DNA of 6,862 nucleotides, from NCBI GenBank assembly GCA_007124105.1, contig SLFT01000129.1, positions 1 to 6,862 of the forward strand. Direction: 5' to 3'. Source of the DNA: Candidatus Hydrogenedentota bacterium. GTDB taxonomy: Bacteria; Hydrogenedentota; Hydrogenedentia; Hydrogenedentales; CAITNO01. Shown piece by piece: positions 1-6,746 of the stretch. The notes below the pieces were generated by a model. It made no database searches, was not told the origin of the DNA, and worked only from the letters and a program-made list of their open reading frames with translations. Position 1 is the first letter of the stretch. Every line of letters starts with the position of its first letter. Made by a program: the position numbers and the translations under genes.

Positions 1-115
1 ACAAGGGTTCAGGTGGATTTCCTTTTAGCTTGCCTGCGAGGCCGCCATCGTTACAGGATGATTCAGCGCTACACCAGAAATACGGAGTCTTATTGCAGTT
101 GGGAGAACATGAGGA

Positions 116-487
116 ATGCCGAAAAGAGAAGTTTACCTGGAGATTATAGAAGGTCCGTACAAGGGACAACGCTTCGATTTCTCTGACCATCATACCTTTA
201 CAATTGGTCGTGGGAGTGATTGTACGGTTTGTCTGAAGAAGGATACGGCATTGTCGCGTCGTCACTTACTTTTCGTAATTGATGGAGTCAAAGTACGGAT
301 ACGCGACTTGGGAAGCCTTAATGGCACCAGCGTCAATGGCCAGCCAGTTTACAACAGCCGCGGCAAAGACAGCGCTTCCGCCCCGCCGCCGGAATGGATT
401 GGCAATGGCGACTACATCACAATCGGAAGCACCAAGATGGTCGTCCATATTCACGCCACGGTTGATGATGTCGAATGGGCGGGATAA
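116..487 (+). CDS. Stand-alone FHA-domain phosphothreonine-binding protein (123 aa)
   Basis: Almost the whole protein is one forkhead-associated domain, a beta-sandwich that binds phosphothreonine peptides and usually recruits partners of Ser/Thr kinases. The signature residues are visible: G31-R32 in an IGRG motif, S47-R48-R49-H50, and N69-G70 plus N74-G75 in the LGSLNGTSVNG stretch. The last strands (GDYITIGSTKMVVHI) follow an extended Ser/Pro-rich loop at about residues 80-93. There is no signal peptide, membrane segment or second domain, so it should be a cytoplasmic adaptor. ATG 116 is the first start after an in-frame TGA at 110-112; a GGGAG at 101-105 lies 10 nt upstream, a somewhat long spacing. 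An ATG at 109 is in another frame and gives only about 25 codons. No kinase or phosphatase gene is adjacent, so the partner is unknown. The gene converges on rny. Confidence 0.93.
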   Translation: MPKREVYLEIIEGPYKGQRFDFSDHHTFTIGRGSDCTVCLKKDTALSRRHLLFVIDGVKVRIRDLGSLNGTSVNGQPVYNSRGKDSASAPPPEWIGNGDYITIGSTKMVVHIHATVDDVEWAG

Positions 488-538
488 GCCTTGCGGTTAG
501 TATCTCGTTTGTAGCGGCGCCACCTGTTTATCTCAACG

Positions 539-574
539 AAGTTTTTTCGGTTGGCACGGCAACAGAAAAAACTT
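539..574. terminator. Inverted repeat between convergent genes, possible shared 3' hairpin
   Basis: AAGTTTTTTC at 539-548 and GAAAAAACTT at 565-574 are perfect 10-bp inverted copies. Inside them GTTG (550-553) and CAAC (560-563) can extend the stem past one mismatch, leaving a 6-nt loop. It sits 51 bp after the FHA stop and 27 bp beyond the rny stop, where both transcripts should end, so a bidirectional 3' hairpin is the likely role. The polarity is odd: the T run is on the 5' arm and the A run on the 3' arm for either transcript. It therefore lacks the U tract after the stem of a standard intrinsic terminator, and RNA-end protection is an alternative to termination. Confidence 0.4.
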
Positions 575-601
575 ATTCGGTTCGTTTCCACCGTATTGCC
601 G

Positions 602-2158
602 CTATTTTGCCGTCTCGACGGCGCGCGTTTCGCGCACCACGGTAATTCGTATCTGGCCGGGATAAGTCATCTCGGTCTCGACCTTGCGCGCCAGATCGCG
701 GGACAGCTGCGCCGCTTCGGCGTCGCTTACCTTATCGGGTTGTACCACGACGCGCACTTCGCGACCAGCCTGAATGGCATAGGATTTGTCCACACCGGGG
801 AACGCGTCCACCAGCTGCTCCAACTGTTCCAGACGCTTGATGTAATGTTGCAGCATTTCGCTGCGCGCGCCCGGGCGCGCTGCCGACATGGCGTCCGCCG
901 CCTGCACAAACACCGAGATGAGCGAGTTCATGTTCATCTCGCCGTGATGCGCGCCGGCGGCGTTGGCGACGTTTTCGTTCTCGCCGTAGCGTTTGCAGAT
1001 ATCGTGTCCCAGGACGGCGTGCGACCCCTCGACTTCATGGGTGAGCGCCTTGCCCACGTCGTGGATAAGACCGGCGCGTTTGGCTTCCTGCACATTCTCG
1101 CCCAGTTCAGCCGCCATGACGCCTGCAAGATGACATACCTCGAGGGAGTGGCGCAACACGTTCTGGCCATAGGATGTGCGGAAACTAAGGCGGCCAATCA
1201 ACTTCACCAGTTCTGGATGCAACCCGTGTACATCGGCTTCAAGGCACGCCTGTTCGCCGCGTTCACGAATGGACTTGGTCATCTCCTGGCTGACCTTTTC
1301 CACCATCTCCTCGATACGCGCGGGGTGGATGCGGCCGTCTTCAATGAGCCGTTCGAGGGCGATACGCGCCGTTTCGCGGCGGACAGGATCAAAACCTGAC
1401 AATACCACCGCTTCGGGTGTGTCGTCAATAATGACATTAATGCCGGTTGCGCTTTCCAGGGCGCGGATATTGCGTCCTTCCCGCCCGATGATGCGGCCCT
1501 TCATCTCATCGCTGGGCAAAGGCACCACGGACACCGTGCTTTCGACCACATGGTCCGCCGCGCAGCGTTGCAGCGCTTCGCCAACAATCCAGCGGGCCTT
1601 CTTTTCGGCGTTTTCGCGCAACTCCTCTTCGACCCGCTTCAATTCGAGAGCGCAGTCCCGTTTTACCTCATTTTCAAGGCGGACATACAATTCCTTGCGC
1701 GCCTGTTCAATGGTTAACCCGGCGATGCCCTCCAACTTGGCCATCTGGTCTTTAATCAACGCGGTCAGCCGGGCGCGTTCCTTGTCCGTTTCCTTCTCGC
1801 GGGCCACCAGCGTACGTTCCTGGGAACTCAATTCAAGCGCCGTCTTGTCCAACGCCTGCGCGCGTTTGTCCACGGTCTCCTCTTTGGCCGCTATGCGCTT
1901 TTCAAGCGCTGAAATCTCCCTGCGTAGTTCCCTGCCCTCGTTTTCCACCTTGGCGCGCAAGTCAATCTCGAGTTCCTTGAGCGTCGTCTTTCCGTCCTTG
2001 ATAACCGAAGCCGCTTCACGTTCAGCATCCGAAAGAATTTGCGCCGCTTCACGCCGCGCTTTGCTGACGTAGCCGCCGGCACGAATCCGGGACATTTCCA
2101 CGGCAACCACTATTCCGACAGCGGCGCCTGCCGCCAACCCAATTGCTAAATACATCAT
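602..2158 (-). CDS. rny: Ribonuclease Y, membrane-anchored endoribonuclease (518 aa)
   Basis: RNase Y is a metal-dependent endoribonuclease that starts mRNA decay and processing at the inner face of the membrane. Length matches the family norm of about 520 residues. In order: a hydrophobic N-terminal anchor (about residues 3-21); a long charged coiled coil (about 30-200, rich in Glu, Lys, Arg and Ala); a KH RNA-binding domain starting near 210 with the GRIIGREGRN motif at 221-230; an HD hydrolase domain from about 335 with H337, the catalytic H366-D367 pair (LIHDVGK), H404-H405 and D422; and the conserved C-terminal tail ending YPGQIRITVVRE. No frameshift or missing key residue is seen. Start ATG 2158 is followed at once by a second ATG; AGGGAGG lies 8 nt upstream and supports this start. 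Transcription probably comes from the promoter at 2438-2466, with a long leader. The stop is TAG. Confidence 0.97.
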   Translation of the reverse strand: MMYLAIGLAAGAAVGIVVAVEMSRIRAGGYVSKARREAAQILSDAEREAASVIKDGKTTLKELEIDLRAKVENEGRELRREISALEKRIAAKEETVDKRAQALDKTALELSSQERTLVAREKETDKERARLTALIKDQMAKLEGIAGLTIEQARKELYVRLENEVKRDCALELKRVEEELRENAEKKARWIVGEALQRCAADHVVESTVSVVPLPSDEMKGRIIGREGRNIRALESATGINVIIDDTPEAVVLSGFDPVRRETARIALERLIEDGRIHPARIEEMVEKVSQEMTKSIRERGEQACLEADVHGLHPELVKLIGRLSFRTSYGQNVLRHSLEVCHLAGVMAAELGENVQEAKRAGLIHDVGKALTHEVEGSHAVLGHDICKRYGENENVANAAGAHHGEMNMNSLISVFVQAADAMSAARPGARSEMLQHYIKRLEQLEQLVDAFPGVDKSYAIQAGREVRVVVQPDKVSDAEAAQLSRDLARKVETEMTYPGQIRITVVRETRAVETAK

Positions 2159-2165
2159 GCATAGA

Positions 2166-2225
2166 ACCTCCCTACCCCAAAAACGGGGCGGTTATTGATG
2201 TTTTCATTCATGAAAGCAGGGAGGC
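2166..2225 (-). promoter_or_regulatory. Anti-Shine-Dalgarno/Shine-Dalgarno pairing in the rny leader
   Basis: In the minus-strand RNA, GCCUCCCUGC (2225-2216) can pair with GUAGGGAGGU (2175-2166) over 10 positions: eight Watson-Crick pairs and two G-U pairs. This would bury the rny ribosome binding site. The 40 nt between the arms can fold into two local hairpins: UUUCAU/AUGAAA at 2215-2202, and CCCC/GGGG around GUUUUU at 2188-2175. The second shares one base with the sequestering helix and would stack beside it or compete slightly with it. The pairing is seen directly in the sequence; a switching role is inference. Confidence 0.45.
2167..2173 (-). promoter_or_regulatory. Strong Shine-Dalgarno of rny
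   Basis: On the minus strand AGGGAGG ends 8 nt before the first ATG at 2158. It is a near-ideal ribosome binding site and fixes the start. It is also one arm of the potential leader helix described separately, so access to it may be controlled. Confidence 0.85.
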
Positions 2226-2259
2226 ACGAAAAGCAAAACAAGGGCTAAGAAGAATCAGT

Positions 2260-2314
2260 ACAACAATAAACCCCTGACGCCGCTGCGTACGTATTGCGCC
2301 AGTGGTGTCGGGGG
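2260..2314 (-). terminator. Long imperfect hairpin followed by U-rich run, possible attenuator
   Basis: In the minus-strand RNA, 2314-2297 folds back on 2287-2271: CCCC/GGGG, GAC/GUC, CC/GG, CUG/CAG and CG/CG, separated by single 1x1 mismatches and one bulged G, with a 9-nt loop (about 14 pairs). The next 11 bases, UUUAUUGUUGU (2270-2260), are U-rich but interrupted. This could be a weak intrinsic terminator about 115-170 nt after the predicted transcription start, upstream of rny, or simply a structural arm of the leader. Confidence 0.3.
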
Positions 2315-2375
2315 CCTGTTCGATATTCTTGCCATCATATTGGAACCGCCGCTGGAAAGCGTCGTTATTGTATAT

Positions 2376-2391
2376 GCAAAACCTGTTTTGC
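2376..2391. repeat. 16-bp near-perfect palindrome downstream of the rny promoter
   Basis: GCAAAACCTGTTTTGC has two perfect 7-bp inverted arms around a 2-bp centre. It begins about 40 bp after the predicted transcription start of rny. It could be the binding site of a dimeric regulator or a short RNA hairpin. No U run follows it, so it is not a standard terminator for the kinase gene. Confidence 0.35.
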
Positions 2392-2437
2392 CTGTCATGC
2401 TTGCTGCCGCCATTAATGTCAGTAATAAAGTGGTGTT

Positions 2438-2466
2438 AGTATACCGTAAAAACAAAAGGCTGTCAA
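2438..2466 (-). promoter_or_regulatory. Consensus sigma-70 promoter driving rny
   Basis: On the minus strand TTGACA (2466-2461) and TATACT (2443-2438) are separated by exactly 17 bp, matching the housekeeping consensus at 11 of 12 positions. The A-rich stretch just upstream (AAAACTAAAAAA), formed by the last codons of the kinase gene, resembles an UP element. The -35 box begins four bases after the kinase stop codon at 2471. The predicted start site is near 2431. No terminator is visible between the kinase and this promoter, so rny could also receive read-through. Confidence 0.8.
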
Positions 2467-2470
2467 TTTT

Positions 2471-5400
2471 TTAGTTTTGATCTTCATCTTGCAGTGCCTC
2501 CCTGACTTTTTGGAGCAGGTCTCGGGTCATGAATGGCTTTTGCAGAAAATGAATGCCTTCCTTCAGCAAACCGTGCTGCGCAATGGCGTCAGCGGTGTAT
2601 CCCGACATAAACAAGACCTGAATGCTCGGGCTGCGCGCCAGAATCTGCTCTCGCAATTCGTTGCCGTTCATACCCGGCATCACCACGTCACTTATAAGAA
2701 GGTCTATCGTGTGCTCATAACTATCGAAGATGGATACCGCTTCCACGGGCGACATAGAGGTCAATACAGTATAGCCGTTCTTCTGCAATACAGTTCTGGC
2801 TAAATTCAGGATGGCTGCTTCGTCTTCCACCAGCAAAATGGTTTCCGTGCCTCCCGTCGGCGCTTCACCGGCGCCGTCCCCTTTGTTCTCAACGAAAACC
2901 GCGGCTTCAGTGCGCGGCAGGAATATCTTGATTGTGGTTCCCCGACCGCTCTCGCTTTGGACATCAATGAGGCCGCCGTTCTGTTTTACAATGCCGTATA
3001 TGGTGGCCAGTCCCAGCCCCGTACCTTTTCCAAGGCCCTTTGTAGTGAAGAAAGGTTCGAAAATATGTTCGCGCACATAGGCGTCCATTCCCACGCCGGT
3101 GTCGCTGACAGCGAGCATGACATAATCGCCCAACGCGTAATGAGGATGCCTGGCGCACCAGTCTTCATCGAAAGTTGCATTGGCTGTTTCAACAATGAGT
3201 TGTCCACTGCCCTCCATGGCGTCGCGCGCATTCACGGCAAGATTCGCCAGCACCTGGTCCAGCTGGGAGGGGTCAATCTTCACCGACCAGAGGGCGCGTC
3301 CCGGTTTCCAGACCAATTCGATGTCCTCGCCGATGAGCCGCTGTAGCATAGTTCTCATATTCGCAAGCGAATCATTCAGCCGAAGCGCCACGGGGCTGAC
3401 GGTCTGTTTACGGGCAAAGGCAAGCAATTGATGTGTGAGGCCCGCGCTGCGTTGAGCGGCGTCCAGTATGGCTTTCAAGTCGCCTGGAATGGCGCTGTCT
3501 GGCGTTGTATGCTGCATGGCTGCTTCAGCGTGCCCGATGATTACCCCAAGCATGTTGTTGAAGTCATGAGCGACGCCGCCGGCGAGACGGCCTACCGACT
3601 CCATCTTTTGTGCGTGAAGAAACTGTTCTTCCAGCAACTTGCGTTCGGTTATATTTACAAAAACCCAGTGCGTGATCAAAATCTTGTCATCGCCGTCACG
3701 GCTGACCCGCGCTTCGAAAGACGCCAAGATAGTGCTGTTGTCGAGGCATCGCAGGGTGAGCTCGACGCCGTGGCATTCGCCTTTCGTCTTCAGTAGAGCG
3801 AAATGCTCTTCAAAATGAATTGGCCCATCGTCCGCGAGGAAACTTACGAAGGATGTTCCAACAACGGCCTCGCGCGTGTAGCCCAGTGCTGTGAGCCATG
3901 CGTCGTTGACCGCAAGAACGTGCCCGTCTTCATCCAATGATTGGTATGCCACCGGCGCCTGCTCATAAAACAGGCGGAACCGCGCTTCACTCTCTCGCAA
4001 TTGTTCTTCCGCGCGCTTGCGCTCCGCTGTTTTCCAGACGCCGTCCATGAGCAGCGATAATTGGAGGACATCTGTTTCGGTGTAATCCGTTTCCTTATTT
4101 GCTACGGCGATAACGGCCGCGATGCGTCCATCCGAAACAACGGGCACGGACATATATTTTTCGAGGCGAACATGACCGTCGGGATAGCCCTTCTTATGCG
4201 GATTGTCGGCTTGAAAATCGTTCAGAACAATCGGGCGCCGTTGGCGCACCACTTCACCCCATATCCCCGTTTTTTCCAGTTCGTAACATGTTTGCGGATT
4301 GACGATGGTGCATTCAGGCATTACGTCGCGCGACCAGGAGTTGAGAATAAACAATTTCCTCGCATCGTCGTAAAAGTATATATAGCCGATCTTGCTGGCG
4401 GTAAGGTTAATGGCCTCGGCCAGTGCGTAATCAAGCAGTTCCTGGGTCGTTTCCGCCGGGTTCTGGAGAATTTTCGCGAGGCTTTTCAGGTGTTCATCAT
4501 GAAGGCGCAACGCCGCTTCCGCTTTCTTGCGTTCTGTAATGTCATGAACGATGGAATACAGCAGGGGCTGTTCGTCAATCCATACAGACCCGCTTGACAC
4601 TTCCACGTCGCGTATTGTCTCATCCGCCAGGCGATGTTGGAAGTAAAAATGCTGTCGCTCTTCATTTCGTGCGCGGTTCATTTCTTCTTGTATCTCTTCG
4701 GGCGTCAAGATATTGATGTCCGAGATGCGCATGGTTGCAAGCCGCTGGCGCGTCCATCCGTAAAACTGCTCGGCGGCAGGGTTCGCGTCCACGATGGCGT
4801 CGCCGTCGGGGTTGATAATGAGCATGACGGCATGGTTGTTCTCGAACATGTCGCGATACCGTCTCTCACTTGCCACAAGCGCTTCCTCGGCCAGTTTTCG
4901 CGACGTAATATTAATGTGCGCCAACACGGCGCCGCCCTGGTCGCTCTTTAGTGGGGTGGCAAACAACAGGAACCACCGTTTTTCGGACGGCGAATGACAG
5001 GGATACTCGATAGAGAATTCTCCGTGGTCTTCCGCCAGCAACGCTTCGATGCCGCTCGCCGCTTCGGCGGCGTACTCGGTGTCCGCGCCTTGCGCGTTAC
5101 GGGCTACATCGAGATAGTTGAGGCCGATACCGGCGGCCACTGCTTCGCCTGCGTTATTATCGTACGCAAACTGTTCCCAGGCGCGGTTGACGGCGGTAAT
5201 AACGCCATTGCGGTCGAGCACGGCAATGTTCGCCGCGATGCCGTTCAATATGGCCCGGGAAAACATCTCTCGTTCCCGTAGCATCCGGGCGGCTGCGCGT
5301 TCCCTGGTCTGATCGCGAAAGACAAGCACTACCCCCGCCAAAACGTTGTCCTGATCGTAAATCGGAGCGCCGCTGTCGGCGATAGAGCGTTCGCTCCCGT

Positions 5401-6700
5401 CCTTTGCAATAAGCACGGTGCTATTCGCCAGCCCTACTATACGTCCCTCACGCAACACACGGTGGGCGGGGTTTTCCACTTCCGCCCGTGTATCTTCGTG
5501 AACAATGCGAAACACCTCGTCAAGGGGGCGGCCAATTGCCTCGGCTTCACACCAGCCCGTAAGTGTTTCGGCGACAGGATTCATGCGTGTGACCTTGCAC
5601 GCGGCATCCACTGCAATGACTCCGTCGCCGATGCCGTATAATGTCGCGCGAATTTCTTCCTGTGCTTCGCGTTCTTTTCTTTCGACCCGATAGAGCGCTT
5701 CAAAGATATTTTTGCGTCGTTGGCTGCCGATGCTGACCACAACGAGGCCCGTCGCCGCAATGCCCAGCAAGGTCATCAAAAAGAGCATCCACCCGCGGTG
5801 GTGTGCCTCCGCCAGAACTTCCGTCATGTCCAGTTTCGCTATCATGTGCCAGTTAGTGCCTGGCAGGGCGCGAAGGTCGCTTAACACAGGTGTTCCACGA
5901 TAATCGCGTCCCTCGAAGAGTCCCTGCCGGTGCAGAGCCGTCTGTACGGCGGGTATATCCGTATTCTCCAGGGGTATGCGAGAGGTTAACGGTTGTGCCG
6001 AGGAATGCCGTAATGGATTCAAGAAGAGAACGCTGTCCTCTTCCACGCGGATAAGAAGCGTTTCAGCGCTCGGGCTGGGCGTTGGCCACGACTGAATAAG
6101 CGGGTAAAGATATTCATTCATGTCCATGCGCAGGATAAGCGCGGCAACAGCTTCTTTTGCGTCATTCATTATCGGCGCTGTCGTATCCAGGAAGACGGCA
6201 TTGCGTTCAGGGTCGCGAAACATATCGCCCAGCGTGGGCTCGCCAGAGGTGATTACGCGTTCTATAACCGGAATGATCGCGCTCGCAGATGTTTCCGGTT
6301 CCGACGTCAATGTGGATATGGCGCGGCCGTCGGCGGCAACGAGGATAACAGCGGTGTAATTGTAATGGGATTGGAGCAATTGCATCTGCTCGTTTGCCGC
6401 AGCGGCGACCGCCTCGTCCACATCCCCTTCGAGCCATTGCAAAGAAAACAGACGCACCACGCCCGCTGCATTTACCTGCGCGTCGGCAAGCCGTTCCTGG
6501 CGCCAGGCAAGAATCTGGTCGGCCTTGAGATCAGCGACAGCACGAAGTTTTTCATGCTGCGCCCTTCGGATTTCCTGAGCATTGGAAGAATAGACCCAAT
6601 AACCGCAGGCCGTAAGCGTCAGCACAGACAAGCATACAAGGCCGAACATTCCCCAAAAGAAAAGTGGGTCTTCCCCAGTCGCCTTGATCTTTTTCGCCAT
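2471..6700 (-). CDS. Membrane hybrid sensor histidine kinase: dCache-like/PAS/PAS/PAS/GAF/PAS/HisKA/HATPase/REC (1409 aa)
   Basis: This is a complete membrane-bound hybrid sensor kinase of a two-component system. TM1 at about 13-37 and TM2 at about 303-325 enclose a 265-residue extracytoplasmic sensor, probably dCache-type: it opens with the long helix and LKADQILAWRQERLADA signature common before such domains. Cytoplasmic modules follow: PAS1 (about 343-470), PAS2 (476-605), PAS3 (609-728), GAF (735-893, with GEVVRQRRPIVLNDF) and PAS4 (898-1026). The kinase core has phosphoacceptor H1045 in GGVAHDFNN, N1153/N1157 in the N box, DTGVGM at 1200-1205, EPFFTTK at 1215-1221 and GKGTGLGLA. The C-terminal receiver has E1292-D1293, phosphoacceptor D1338, S1366 and K1388. 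All catalytic residues are intact. No Hpt domain, DNA-binding output or adjacent response regulator is present, so the downstream partner and ligand are unknown. ATG 6700 is preferred over the in-frame TTG at 6706, because AAGGA lies 6 nt before the ATG and touches the TTG. Confidence 0.96.
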   Translation of the reverse strand: MAKKIKATGEDPLFFWGMFGLVCLSVLTLTACGYWVYSSNAQEIRRAQHEKLRAVADLKADQILAWRQERLADAQVNAAGVVRLFSLQWLEGDVDEAVAAAANEQMQLLQSHYNYTAVILVAADGRAISTLTSEPETSASAIIPVIERVITSGEPTLGDMFRDPERNAVFLDTTAPIMNDAKEAVAALILRMDMNEYLYPLIQSWPTPSPSAETLLIRVEEDSVLFLNPLRHSSAQPLTSRIPLENTDIPAVQTALHRQGLFEGRDYRGTPVLSDLRALPGTNWHMIAKLDMTEVLAEAHHRGWMLFLMTLLGIAATGLVVVSIGSQRRKNIFEALYRVERKEREAQEEIRATLYGIGDGVIAVDAACKVTRMNPVAETLTGWCEAEAIGRPLDEVFRIVHEDTRAEVENPAHRVLREGRIVGLANSTVLIAKDGSERSIADSGAPIYDQDNVLAGVVLVFRDQTRERAAARMLREREMFSRAILNGIAANIAVLDRNGVITAVNRAWEQFAYDNNAGEAVAAGIGLNYLDVARNAQGADTEYAAEAASGIEALLAEDHGEFSIEYPCHSPSEKRWFLLFATPLKSDQGGAVLAHINITSRKLAEEALVASERRYRDMFENNHAVMLIINPDGDAIVDANPAAEQFYGWTRQRLATMRISDINILTPEEIQEEMNRARNEERQHFYFQHRLADETIRDVEVSSGSVWIDEQPLLYSIVHDITERKKAEAALRLHDEHLKSLAKILQNPAETTQELLDYALAEAINLTASKIGYIYFYDDARKLFILNSWSRDVMPECTIVNPQTCYELEKTGIWGEVVRQRRPIVLNDFQADNPHKKGYPDGHVRLEKYMSVPVVSDGRIAAVIAVANKETDYTETDVLQLSLLMDGVWKTAERKRAEEQLRESEARFRLFYEQAPVAYQSLDEDGHVLAVNDAWLTALGYTREAVVGTSFVSFLADDGPIHFEEHFALLKTKGECHGVELTLRCLDNSTILASFEARVSRDGDDKILITHWVFVNITERKLLEEQFLHAQKMESVGRLAGGVAHDFNNMLGVIIGHAEAAMQHTTPDSAIPGDLKAILDAAQRSAGLTHQLLAFARKQTVSPVALRLNDSLANMRTMLQRLIGEDIELVWKPGRALWSVKIDPSQLDQVLANLAVNARDAMEGSGQLIVETANATFDEDWCARHPHYALGDYVMLAVSDTGVGMDAYVREHIFEPFFTTKGLGKGTGLGLATIYGIVKQNGGLIDVQSESGRGTTIKIFLPRTEAAVFVENKGDGAGEAPTGGTETILLVEDEAAILNLARTVLQKNGYTVLTSMSPVEAVSIFDSYEHTIDLLISDVVMPGMNGNELREQILARSPSIQVLFMSGYTADAIAQHGLLKEGIHFLQKPFMTRDLLQKVREALQDEDQN

Positions 6701-6706
6701 TAACAA

Positions 6707-6711
6707 TCCTT
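6707..6711 (-). promoter_or_regulatory. Shine-Dalgarno deciding the start of the hybrid kinase
   Basis: AAGGA on the minus strand ends 6 nt before ATG 6700. The alternative TTG at 6706 would have no spacing at all, so the shorter protein starting MAKKIKATG is the better call. Confidence 0.7.
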
Positions 6712-6723
6712 TGTCCCGCTTTC

Positions 6724-6746
6724 CTGTTACGGGCGCTCAGCAACAG
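6724..6746 (-). other. Small hairpin upstream of the kinase gene
   Basis: In minus-strand RNA, CUGUUGC (6746-6740) pairs with GUAACAG (6730-6724) over 7 bp including one G-U pair, with a 9-nt loop. It lies 23-46 nt before the kinase start. No convincing -10/-35 pair for the kinase was found between here and the window edge. The hairpin may be part of the kinase leader, or may mark the end of an upstream gene whose frame would stop at 6729-6727. Confidence 0.25.

Larger units (their letters stand above)
2159..2431 (-). promoter_or_regulatory. Predicted long 5' leader of rny (about 273 nt)
   Basis: From the predicted start site near 2431 to the rny start codon there is no convincing gene, but there are several potential RNA structures: an A/T palindrome at 2376-2391, a small CGCU-UUCC-AGCG hairpin at 2361-2350, the long imperfect hairpin at 2314-2271, and the Shine-Dalgarno-blocking helix at 2225-2166. 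An open frame from ATG 2413 to the TGA at 2255-2257 (52 codons) lacks a Shine-Dalgarno and resembles no family I know. The leader does not match any riboswitch class I can recognise. Long leaders are known for RNase genes that control themselves, such as E. coli rne; for rny here this is inference. Confidence 0.5.

Noticed and set aside
3..149. Plus-strand open frame entering from the left edge and ending at 147-149
   Set aside because: It would overlap the FHA gene by 34 bp and has no recognisable family. It could be the tail of an upstream gene, but 48 codons are too little to support a call.
551..1399. Long plus-strand open frame of 282 codons
   Set aside because: It lies opposite rny, which has every family motif; the frame is antisense shadow with Arg/His/Ala-rich, non-domain-like sequence.
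1176..2072. Long plus-strand open frame of 298 codons
   Set aside because: Antisense to the rny coiled-coil region; a Ser/Arg-rich low-complexity translation typical of a shadow frame.
2260..2431. Leader as a 6S RNA homologue, suggested by length of about 170 nt and a strong promoter
   Set aside because: The predicted 5' and 3' ends do not pair into a closing stem, and I see no central bubble arrangement like that of 6S RNA.
2301..2436. Direct repeat AGTGGTGT at 2301-2308 and 2429-2436
   Set aside because: Two 8-bp copies 128 bp apart are easily chance; noted only because one copy lies at the predicted transcription start and the other in the hairpin.
2255..2455. 66-codon minus-strand frame starting from TTG 2455
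   Set aside because: The TTG lies in the spacer of the consensus promoter, upstream of the predicted transcript start, so that start cannot be used.
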